Positions 48,272 through 54,964 of a stretch of DNA of 57,198 nt are shown here, piece after piece (position 1 is the first letter of the stretch; every line of letters begins with the position of its first letter). Source of the stretch: Candidatus Peribacteria bacterium RIFCSPHIGHO2_01_FULL_51_35 (GTDB lineage: Bacteria > Patescibacteriota > Gracilibacteria > Peribacterales > Peribacteraceae); assembly GCA_001787535.1 (NCBI GenBank), contig MFXP01000002.1, positions 86,578-143,775 on the forward strand. Direction: 5' to 3'. Below the pieces are notes generated by a model. It made no database searches and was not told where the DNA came from. It was given only the letters and a program-made list of their open reading frames with translations. Position numbers and translations under genes: made by a program.

Positions 48272-48296
48272 GCTGACTTTGATCAAGGATTATATG

Positions 48297-48318
48297 GCAG
48301 CGAGCCATGGCTCGCTGC
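48297..48318. repeat. 22-bp palindrome, second copy
   Basis: GCAGCGAGCCA plus its complement, identical to the core of 47746-47769. It lies between the winged-helix gene and the end of prfA and could also serve as a bidirectional terminator. Confidence 0.9.
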
Positions 48319-48353
48319 TACGGTTTTGAATATCTGATCAATTTTTGTGTACA

Positions 48354-49418
48354 TTATTTAGTGCTAGCCTTTGCCAATTTTTGATCCTGATCTGCTTTCT
48401 TTAATGCTTCGATAATATCATCCAAATCCCCTTCCATGATGGCGGGAAGATTGCTGAAGTTTTGCCCAATGCGGTGATCCGTCAGTCTATCTTGCGGGAA
48501 GTTGTATGTGCGAATTTTTTCACTGCGGTCACCTGTACCAATTTGCCCGGAACGGAGGTCACCGCGTTCTTTGGCAAGACGTTCCTGCTCGGCTGCATAC
48601 AAACGGCTGCGCAGCAAACTCATCGCAAGCATGCGGTTGCGCAACTGCGATCGTTCCGTTTGGCAGGCAACGACCACGCCCGTGGGAATGTGCGTGAGAC
48701 GAATGGCGCTCTCTACTTTGTTCACGTTCTGTCCGCCTGCGCCGCCGCTGCGGAACGTATCGATGCGGAGATCCTCCGATCGAATTTCGATATCGACTTC
48801 CTCCGCTTCGGGGAGAATGGCGACGGTGGCCGTGGATGTGTGGACGCGGCCTTTCGCTTCCGTCTCCGGAATGCGCTGCACTCTGTGCACGCCGGATTCG
48901 TATTTCAGTTTGCCGTAGACTCCTGAACCCTCGATACGGACAGATGCATCTTTGATGCCGCCGGCATCCGCATTCGACATATCCATGACCTCCGTCTTCC
49001 AGTGCTGGTCTTCCGCATAGCGCAGGTACATGCGCACCAGTTCGCCTGCGAACAGCGCGGCTTCGTCGCCACCTGCGCCGGCACGCACTTCCACGATGAC
49101 GTTCTTGTCATCATCGGGATCTTTGGGGACCAAAAATGACCGCATACTTTCCAGAAGTTCAGGAATCTTTTTCCGTGCCGCTGCAGCCTCTTCCTCGGCT
49201 AGTGCAGACATATCCGCGTCCCCTTTTACCTCAGCCGCGTATGACACTGCACGCTCGGCAGCATCATATTCAGCCAGCATTGCGATGAGCGGCTCCAGCT
49301 CCGCAGATCGTTTGCCGATGCGGGCAAGTTCCTTGGGATTCGAAAAATTATCCGGATTCTGCAACGCTTTCTGCAAATCGTCGTATTCCGTAGCCAATGT
49401 TCGGAGCTTCTCAATCAC
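48354..49418 (-). CDS. prfA: Peptide chain release factor 1
   Basis: RF1 ends translation at UAA and UAG. The start is a GTG at 49418, 6 nt after TG-A-TATCAT (49425-49430), so the mRNA is probably leaderless. EVRAGAGGDEAALFAGELVR starts domain 2, GVHRVQRIPETEAKGR contains the PxT-type codon-reading tripeptide (PET) of RF1, and DTFRSGGAGGQNVNKVESAI has the GGQ motif for peptidyl-tRNA hydrolysis. The C-terminal RSEKIRTYNFPQDRLTDHRI is typical. It has 354 residues, normal. Since UGA is also a stop here, RF2 must be encoded elsewhere. Confidence 0.97.
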   Translation of the reverse strand: MIEKLRTLATEYDDLQKALQNPDNFSNPKELARIGKRSAELEPLIAMLAEYDAAERAVSYAAEVKGDADMSALAEEEAAAARKKIPELLESMRSFLVPKDPDDDKNVIVEVRAGAGGDEAALFAGELVRMYLRYAEDQHWKTEVMDMSNADAGGIKDASVRIEGSGVYGKLKYESGVHRVQRIPETEAKGRVHTSTATVAILPEAEEVDIEIRSEDLRIDTFRSGGAGGQNVNKVESAIRLTHIPTGVVVACQTERSQLRNRMLAMSLLRSRLYAAEQERLAKERGDLRSGQIGTGDRSEKIRTYNFPQDRLTDHRIGQNFSNLPAIMEGDLDDIIEALKKADQDQKLAKASTK

Positions 49419-49438
49419 CTGGGAATGATATCACAAAG

Positions 49439-49613
49439 TGGGGTAGCATCGCCTTCCCCGCCCGTACCGAGCGGTACGTTCGGGCGGGCAGGCGATCTGG
49501 TGGGCACCGAGGAACATTTTAAACAAATCTTTGTAGAGATCGACCGCTGGTCGATCTTTTTTGTGATTTCAGTCATCCTGCCCACCCATCGGCAGGATGC
49601 CGATGCTACCCCA
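49439..49613. mobile_element. 175-bp MITE-like element with 13-bp terminal inverted repeats
   Basis: TGGGGTAGCATCG (49439-49451) and CGATGCTACCCCA (49601-49613) are exact inverse copies bounding a 175-bp segment without a gene. Inside are an ATCGCCT...AGGCGAT stem enclosing CCCGCCCG...CGGGCGGG, and a terminator-like hairpin at 49537-49562. It lies in the spacer between prfA and the GDYXXLXY gene. No transposase is linked. Confidence 0.55.
49537..49562 (+). terminator. Rho-independent terminator-like hairpin on the plus strand
   Basis: AGATCGACC-GCT-GGTCGATCT is a perfect 9-bp stem followed by a run of T (49557-49562). Both neighbouring genes are on the minus strand, so this points to an unseen plus-strand transcript or is part of the mobile element. 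Confidence 0.6.
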
Positions 49614-49614
49614 T

Positions 49615-50190
49615 CTATTGAACCGGCGCAGGCATCGGTTTCACCGGCCGCTCCCCTTCCGGAAAGGCGGGAATACGCATCCACTCGGGCAGTTCATCTT
49701 GCGGCACCTCGGGACCGAGCCGAAGCCCTTTGATGGCTGCTTTGCAATCCTCATTCACGACGGCATCCACCAAGAGACGATGCGCGTTCCGTGCTTGCTC
49801 CCATTCCGTTCCCGTTCCCTCCTGCACAAAATACTGCGCAATGTCCGGGAACGTCGCACGTTGGTATTCCGTTCGTCCAAGGAGACAAATCTGGCCTGCG
49901 CTCAGTTCGGGCTTCGTATCCGAAAAGCGCACACGCTCGTAGACATCGCCAATCTTCTCCAGCACGACGTAGACCGGTTGGCCGTAGGTGTCGCTCATCG
50001 GGAGCCCTTCCCCCGCTTCATAGCCAAGGATGACGTAGTCACCGCGGAAGATGGAGCGAGGATCGATGGGCACCGTGCGCAGTGTCACCTCCGTACCATT
50101 CCGGAGCAGCAACACATACGGCAGGAAGAGACCGAACACTGCGATGAGTTCGAAGAGAAGACCGGCAAGGAAGAGTGTGCGGCGGTTCAT
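49615..50190 (-). CDS. GDYXXLXY domain membrane protein
   Basis: This protein has 191 residues with one N-terminal membrane segment (LFLAGLLFELIAVFGLFLPY). PIDPRSIFRGDYVILGYEAG contains the namesake GDYVILGY motif. The remainder is extracytoplasmic. In many bacteria this domain follows a DUF2157 protein, as here, and the two overlap by 4 bp (ATGA). The pair is thought to work together in the membrane, but the activity is unknown. The C-terminus is Pro-rich (GERPVKPMPAPVQ). Confidence 0.93.
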   Translation of the reverse strand: MNRRTLFLAGLLFELIAVFGLFLPYVLLLRNGTEVTLRTVPIDPRSIFRGDYVILGYEAGEGLPMSDTYGQPVYVVLEKIGDVYERVRFSDTKPELSAGQICLLGRTEYQRATFPDIAQYFVQEGTGTEWEQARNAHRLLVDAVVNEDCKAAIKGLRLGPEVPQDELPEWMRIPAFPEGERPVKPMPAPVQ

Positions 50191-51419
50191 TTCTTGGTGG
50201 AGGAAACCAGCTGCCTGCGTTTGCGCTCCAAGATGGCACTGAGCGCGAGGATCAATATGCCGCCGAGGATGAACGCGACGGAGCGATCCAACATTTCAAA
50301 TGCCCAGGAGAAGTACTGAATCAAAATGGTGACGGCAAGCCCAAGCATTCCCAAGTTGATCATCGCAGGAAGTTTGAGCAGCGTGCCGTACCAGACGACG
50401 GTGAGGAGCAGCACAAAGACAAGAACAACATGGATGACAAACAATCCCTCAAGAGCTCCAAAGCCCGCACCCATATACCCCACATAACCATTCATCATGG
50501 GGTATCCCATCCATTCCGGGACTTGCGCAATAATATGAATGAATGCCAAGTAGAGCGCGAGACCCAGGAGTCCCCATCGGCCTTGATCCGTGACGAAATT
50601 GCCAAAGCTGACTGCTGCAAGTACGGCCACGATGCCGCCGGCAACAATTGTCAGACTGAGCGGATCTTGTGGAAGACGCAGGAAATTGAAGAGCATATGT
50701 TTATCCGCCGTGGAAACGACGATGATAAGCAGCGTCAGAAAGACGCCCCAATGGAAGAGCGTATTCTCTCCAAACCGAAGAAAGGGGTGTTTCCGATGCA
50801 GAACACCCACGCTCAGAACACCTGCGCCAATCACGGGGAGCAGTGGCAGCAAGCTGTCACGACCATTCGTCAAAAAATCCAGTTCGGAAGCGAATCCCGT
50901 GACACCGTATGTCCGCAGCCAACCGAGGAAGAGGAGCAAGAGCGGCACAGCCAGCCACAGGTGCATGCGCGATTGCAGAATGTACGCGAACGCAGCGGCG
51001 GCAAGGAACCAGAGCAGTGCACCCCACCAGAAGGTGAGTGGCAGATGGTAGATCTGCGCCACCAGGAAGATGCTGGCGCCAAAGAGGAGGATATTCACGA
51101 AGAGCAGCGCGAGTCCCACGATTTCATAGGATTTTCGCTCGTAGGCCAAATAATATCCCGCGGCAGCCGTTCCCAACATGCCGACCATGAGAATTCCGGT
51201 TTTAAGCGTCGCGCTCATCTCCGCCCAATTGCTGGCTATAAAGAGGATCACACCGAGCCCGATGAGGATCGCACCCACGCCGGAAAAAATAAGGATGGCA
51301 CGATGCGGCACCTGTGCGGCGCTTCCCTCCAAACTATCCTCCAATTCGGCGGCTTTTTGCTTCGTGAGAAGACCTTCTTTCTGCCAAAATTCCAGTGCTT
51401 GCTTGGCTGTGAAGAACAT
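50187..51419 (-). CDS. DUF2157 membrane protein
   Basis: With the ATG at 51419 the product has 410 residues. The N-terminal soluble part, MFFTAKQALEFWQKEGLLTK followed by QKAAELEDSLEG, is the DUF2157 opening. About twelve membrane helices follow, for example ILIFSGVGAILIGLGVILFI and IVGLALLFVNILLFGASIFL. The maximal frame extends 18 codons upstream through the inverted repeat and is rejected; TACACT at 51428-51433 lies 8 nt before the chosen ATG. The 3' end is translationally coupled to the GDYXXLXY gene. Function unknown. Confidence 0.93.
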   Translation of the reverse strand: MFFTAKQALEFWQKEGLLTKQKAAELEDSLEGSAAQVPHRAILIFSGVGAILIGLGVILFIASNWAEMSATLKTGILMVGMLGTAAAGYYLAYERKSYEIVGLALLFVNILLFGASIFLVAQIYHLPLTFWWGALLWFLAAAAFAYILQSRMHLWLAVPLLLLFLGWLRTYGVTGFASELDFLTNGRDSLLPLLPVIGAGVLSVGVLHRKHPFLRFGENTLFHWGVFLTLLIIVVSTADKHMLFNFLRLPQDPLSLTIVAGGIVAVLAAVSFGNFVTDQGRWGLLGLALYLAFIHIIAQVPEWMGYPMMNGYVGYMGAGFGALEGLFVIHVVLVFVLLLTVVWYGTLLKLPAMINLGMLGLAVTILIQYFSWAFEMLDRSVAFILGGILILALSAILERKRRQLVSSTKK

Positions 51420-51448
51420 CGTAGCGAAGTGTACACCTCGCTCAAAAA

Positions 51449-51522
51449 ATACTCCAGGAAATGGATACTCCAAATCCTAAGCTCCTAACTCCTAACATCC
51501 TCGTTTCCATTTCCTGGAGTAT
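51449..51522. repeat. 17-bp inverted repeat between DUF2157 gene and mnmA
   Basis: ATACTCCAGGAAATGGA (51449-51465) and TCCATTTCCTGGAGTAT (51506-51522) are exact inverse copies. The loop holds quasi-periodic CTCCTAA units (CCTAAGCTCCTAACTCCTAA). The two genes are divergent, so it lies in their shared promoter region. Confidence 0.88.
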
Positions 51523-51542
51523 CCGCCATACTTCTCGTCCGT

Positions 51543-52640
51543 ATGAAAATCCTCGTAGCCCTCTCCGGCGGAATCGACTCTTCCACCATGGCACACATGC
51601 TGGCTGCCGAAGGCCATGAATTGATCGGAGTTCGCTTTACGCTCTGGACGGATCCTCTCGCACCCGCCATCGCAAAGATTTTGCCCAGCAAATGCTGCAA
51701 TGCACAAACAGCCTCACGTGCCAAAGCAACTGCAATGCAACTCGGCATCCCCTACCACATCGTGGATCTGGAAGAAGAGTTCAAGCGCGAAGTGGTGGAT
51801 CCGTTTTTGGAAGGATACAAAAAAGGCCTGACGCCGAACCCGTGCATCCGCTGCAACCGGACAATCAAATTCGGAAAATTGCTGGAGCTCATGGACGAAT
51901 TCAGTTGTGATGCGCTCGCGACCGGCCATTACGCGCGCGTGGCCAAAGAAACATTGAGTGATGGATCGGAAAGGATGTTGCTTTTGGAAGCGATCGACCA
52001 AGCAAAAGACCAAAGTTACTACCTCTATGGGCTCTCCCAGGAACAACTCAAGCGCGTGCTCTTTCCCTTGGGCGCAATGCAGAAGAGCGATGTCTACGAA
52101 CTCGCGAAACACTTCGGCGTGCCCTATGAAGAGCAATCGTATCGCGAGAGCCAAGACCTTTGTTTCTTTCCGGAAAAATCTCCACAAGATTTTTTGAAGC
52201 GGCATTTGAAGGATGCGCTCACGCCCGGGCAGATAGTGCGCCCTGATGGAACCGTCATTGGGAAACATGATGGTCTGCCCCTGTATACGCCCGGGCAACG
52301 CAAAGGACTTGGCATCGGCGGACTTAAAATTCCTCTGGAGGTTGTCGGAAAAAATGCCGCCACCAATCACTTGATCGTGGAAGAGAAAGGAAAGGAACGC
52401 ACGCAGTCACTCACACTCCATGATCTTCGATGGATTTCCTGGAAGCCGAACGACGGCGAAGAAATTCCCTTCGAGTGTCGCACGCGAGCACTCTCCGACC
52501 GTCGACGCGGGATGCTCTTCGTAGAAGGATCACACGGCCGTTTCACGTTCGAATCCCCCACGGGAACGGAAGCGCCCGGACAATCGTTGGTGCTCTACCG
52601 AAGCGAGGAAGTTGTGGGAGGAGGAGTAATCGCAGAATAG
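51543..52640 (+). CDS. mnmA: tRNA-specific 2-thiouridylase
   Basis: This enzyme thiolates U34 of Lys, Glu and Gln tRNAs. ILVALSGGIDSSTMAHMLAA is the PP-loop for ATP. LTPNPCIRCNRTIKFGKLLE carries the first catalytic Cys. DQAKDQSYYLYGL and YRESQDLCFFPEKS (second Cys) follow, and the C-terminal barrel contains TPGQRKGLGIGGLK. It has 365 residues, normal. The divergent DUF2157 gene shares the upstream region with a 17-bp inverted repeat. A sulfur donor (IscS type) is not in the window. Confidence 0.97.
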   Translation: MKILVALSGGIDSSTMAHMLAAEGHELIGVRFTLWTDPLAPAIAKILPSKCCNAQTASRAKATAMQLGIPYHIVDLEEEFKREVVDPFLEGYKKGLTPNPCIRCNRTIKFGKLLELMDEFSCDALATGHYARVAKETLSDGSERMLLLEAIDQAKDQSYYLYGLSQEQLKRVLFPLGAMQKSDVYELAKHFGVPYEEQSYRESQDLCFFPEKSPQDFLKRHLKDALTPGQIVRPDGTVIGKHDGLPLYTPGQRKGLGIGGLKIPLEVVGKNAATNHLIVEEKGKERTQSLTLHDLRWISWKPNDGEEIPFECRTRALSDRRRGMLFVEGSHGRFTFESPTGTEAPGQSLVLYRSEEVVGGGVIAE

Positions 52641-52658
52641 GCGAAACGGCCCTCATTT

Positions 52659-53861
52659 TTGATCGGAAGTGTGCTATCCTTCCACCCTTTAAGACGTGCG
52701 ATCCTAGCCATTTCCTGCTATAATACTTTGATCTCTTCGAGCCCACATCCGCACCGCGCTTCGTACGATTCCGATGGCAATATTATTGTGCCATGGAGCG
52801 AATCTACTGAGCCCGAACCAATGCCAGTGCGTATGCCACGAAAACAAGCATCCGTCGTATTGGTAGGAATCCAAAAAGATCTTTCACGATCAATGGTCGA
52901 TCTTTTTTCGGAAGGAGCCAGACAGTACGGCGCAAGTTTGAGTGATGGAAAAACATTTTCCAAACGATTCCTCTTGTTCTCCAAAAATGGGTTGATCGTT
53001 TTCAAGGAATTTTTGCTGCAGCCCGTGTGGGTGCCGGGAAGAAAATCCGTAAAACAGTACAGCCGCGGCACGCTCTTCATGCTCGACATCGTGCGCTTTG
53101 GAACGACCTTCACGTGCATCTTCTTGCTGCTCTTCGTCACACTGAATTATCAAAGTTTCTGGCAGATTCTGCAGTCCAACATGGAGCCGCTCAAGTTTGC
53201 AAGCATCGGCGGCGAGGACGATGTTTCTGCAGCTCTGCGTGAGAAGTTGAAACACGCGCCCGGCTTGTCCGTTGCCGGCGCGGAACGCGGCGATCTACTA
53301 AGCTATTTGCCGGATGTCGGTCCGCCGGTAGACCGCATCATCATTCCCAAGCTGAACCTGAATATTCCGCTCGTTGCACCCTCCTACACGGCGCTCCTAA
53401 AAGAAGATTGGCCGCAAGTGGAGCATGACATCCAAGAAGCGCTGCAGGACGGCGTGGTGCACTACCCGGGGACTGCAAAGCCGGGGCAAGCAGGCAACTT
53501 CTTCGTCACAGGGCACAGCTCGTACTACCCGTGGGCACCCGGTGCGTACAAAACCGTCTTCGCGCGTCTGCATCAATTGGCCGTGGGCGACGAATACTGG
53601 GTCTACTACGGCGGCGACAAGCACCGCTACGTAGTCGCAGAGAAGAAAGAAGTGAGCCCTTCGGATATCTCCGTGCTGGATCAACCGACGGATCTGCGCC
53701 TTGCGACGCTCATGACCTGCACGCCCGTCGGCACCACACTGCGCCGCTTGATCATCGTTTCCGAAGAAGTGGATCCCACCACGGGCGAAAGAATGGCTGT
53801 GGGTGAGAAAGGCGGACGCACCAAGACCGCGACTGTGCCTTTAGAAGCGCTGCCTATATAA
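52659..53861 (+). CDS. Sortase family protein
   Basis: This is a sortase with a long N-terminal cytoplasmic part, one membrane segment (TTFTCIFLLLFVTLNY near residues 148-164) and a C-terminal catalytic domain: PPVDRIIIPKLNLNIPLVAP, GNFFVTGHSSYYPWAPGAYK with the His, and ATLMTCTPVGTTLRRLIIV with the Cys and Arg. It would cleave a sorting signal and join proteins to the cell wall or to each other. The start is unsure: TG-C-TATAAT (52716-52724) lies inside the ORF, and conserved-looking residues (YDSDGNIIVPWSES) precede the first in-frame ATG (52821) after it. The only frame positions right after the box are TTG (52728) and ATC (52731). Confidence 0.9.
   Translation: MIGSVLSFHPLRRAILAISCYNTLISSSPHPHRASYDSDGNIIVPWSESTEPEPMPVRMPRKQASVVLVGIQKDLSRSMVDLFSEGARQYGASLSDGKTFSKRFLLFSKNGLIVFKEFLLQPVWVPGRKSVKQYSRGTLFMLDIVRFGTTFTCIFLLLFVTLNYQSFWQILQSNMEPLKFASIGGEDDVSAALREKLKHAPGLSVAGAERGDLLSYLPDVGPPVDRIIIPKLNLNIPLVAPSYTALLKEDWPQVEHDIQEALQDGVVHYPGTAKPGQAGNFFVTGHSSYYPWAPGAYKTVFARLHQLAVGDEYWVYYGGDKHRYVVAEKKEVSPSDISVLDQPTDLRLATLMTCTPVGTTLRRLIIVSEEVDPTTGERMAVGEKGGRTKTATVPLEALPI
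52716..52724 (+). promoter_or_regulatory. Extended -10 box in front of the sortase
   Basis: TG-C-TATAAT is a full consensus extended -10. It implies a transcript starting near 52731, inside the maximal ORF, so the annotated upstream ATG (52659) is unlikely to be translated from this promoter. Confidence 0.65.
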
Positions 53862-53883
53862 GTAAACGCGCAGCAACCGTAAT

Positions 53884-53911
53884 TTGATATTATTTAAATT
53901 TGTAGTATAAT
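53884..53911 (+). promoter_or_regulatory. Promoter of the Myb-like gene
   Basis: TTGATA (53884-53889) and TATAAT (53906-53911) are separated by 16 bp. The GTG start at 53919 lies 7 nt after the -10 box, which predicts a leaderless mRNA. Confidence 0.75.
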
Positions 53912-53918
53912 AATAAAC

Positions 53919-54776
53919 GTGTCTTCTCCCGGTCATAAAGGCGGTCAGTCTTCCCATGAAATTGCCCGAAATCTTGCATATGTGGAAAGACTGAAAGATG
54001 AGCTGATTCGAGAACACGGAGAAACGCTCGTGGAAATGTACCGAACGATGAAACGAGAAAGAATGGCGGAAATTCTCCTGCCCAAAGTTAAAATCAATTC
54101 TGCAAAGTCAGCGCTGCGTGAAGCTCTTAATGAGTTGATGACCTACGAAGAACGCATGCAAATTGCAAGACAACGCTGGGCAGATGTGCGAGGAAAACAT
54201 GGACATACATTCACGCCTGCGGAGCGCGCACGTGGAAACAAAAACAAAGTTGTTTCAAAGGAACACATGAAACATATGATTGAATCGCGCGGAGATGCCA
54301 TTTGGAAACCGACAGAGGAAACATTACTCGTTGCGATGATGAAGGCTGGAGATGATTTGCAATCCATTGCAGACGCCGTAAGTAAGGTAGCAGGAAATAC
54401 TAGATCTATCTCGGCATGCAGAGACCGATGGCTGAAAACAAAACTTATTTCCAATAAAATGAGAAAAAAAGTTACACAAGCCCGCTTTGTTGCAGCAGGA
54501 CGTGGCTTTACGGCGGAAGAGCGCGCCCGGGGTCATACATTTGATGATGAGGATAGGAAAAGAGCGAAAGAAGTACTCGGTGTCGTGATCTGGAGTCCCG
54601 AAGAAGACAAAGCACTTATTGAACTTCGAGATAGCAGAAAGAAGTTTCGAGAGATTGCAGAAATCCTAACACAAAGATTTGGCATCAAACGCACTACAGC
54701 GGGCTGCATAAGTCGTTTTTATACTTCTCTTAAGATGGGAACACGCAAAAGAAAAAGGAAATCGGCGGAAGAATGA
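53919..54776 (+). CDS. Bacterial protein with two Myb/SANT-like domains
   Basis: This protein has 285 residues with a leaderless GTG start. The N-terminal 110 residues are helical and charged (RLKDELIREHGETLVEMYRT). Two similar units follow. Each begins with an ERARG motif (GHTFTPAERARG; GRGFTAEERARG) and continues into a Myb-like fold: IWKPTEETLLVAMMKAGDDL to ISACRDRW, and VIWSPEEDKALIELRDSRKK to TTAGCISRFYTSL. The Trp-x-Pro-x-Glu-Glu openings and spaced aromatic residues match SANT/Myb helices. The C-terminus is basic (GTRKRKRKS). It is probably a DNA-binding protein, but no known bacterial family comes to mind. The base composition is more AT-rich than its neighbours. Confidence 0.8.
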   Translation: MSSPGHKGGQSSHEIARNLAYVERLKDELIREHGETLVEMYRTMKRERMAEILLPKVKINSAKSALREALNELMTYEERMQIARQRWADVRGKHGHTFTPAERARGNKNKVVSKEHMKHMIESRGDAIWKPTEETLLVAMMKAGDDLQSIADAVSKVAGNTRSISACRDRWLKTKLISNKMRKKVTQARFVAAGRGFTAEERARGHTFDDEDRKRAKEVLGVVIWSPEEDKALIELRDSRKKFREIAEILTQRFGIKRTTAGCISRFYTSLKMGTRKRKRKSAEE

Positions 54777-54780
54777 TGGG

Positions 54781-54868
54781 TGGTGCCGCCGGCTGGAATC
54801 GAACCAGCATGCCCGGTAAGGGGCAAGGGATTTTAAGTCCCTCGTGTCTACCATTTCACCACAGCGGC
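54781..54868 (-). tRNA. tRNA-Leu (UAA)
   Basis: This is an 88-nt type II tRNA: acceptor GCCGCTG with CGGCGGC (one G:U pair), then A and an encoded CCA. The anticodon stem-loop AGGGA-CTTAAAA-TCCCT gives UAA, with a long variable arm and a GGTTCGATTCC T-arm. Its 3' end lies 4 bp from the Myb-like gene's stop, tail to tail. Confidence 0.97.
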
Positions 54869-54929
54869 TTAGGTTTTTAGTATATCTGTTCTCTCGTTTC
54901 TCTACACGTTGGAGGTTTTTTGAGAGCAT

Positions 54930-54958
54930 TTGATCAAATTTTGATTTTATGATATAAT
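54930..54958 (+). promoter_or_regulatory. Promoter of the Cys-rich SLH gene
   Basis: TTGATC (54930-54935) and TATAAT (54953-54958) are spaced by 17 bp, a near-ideal housekeeping promoter. The ATG at 54965 lies 6 nt after the -10 box, so the transcript is predicted to be leaderless. Confidence 0.8.
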
Positions 54959-54964
54959 ATCACT

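Noticed and set aside
49435-49562. Known riboswitch class upstream of prfA
   Set aside because: The terminator faces away from prfA and the stems match no riboswitch pattern I can recognise; a mobile element fits better.
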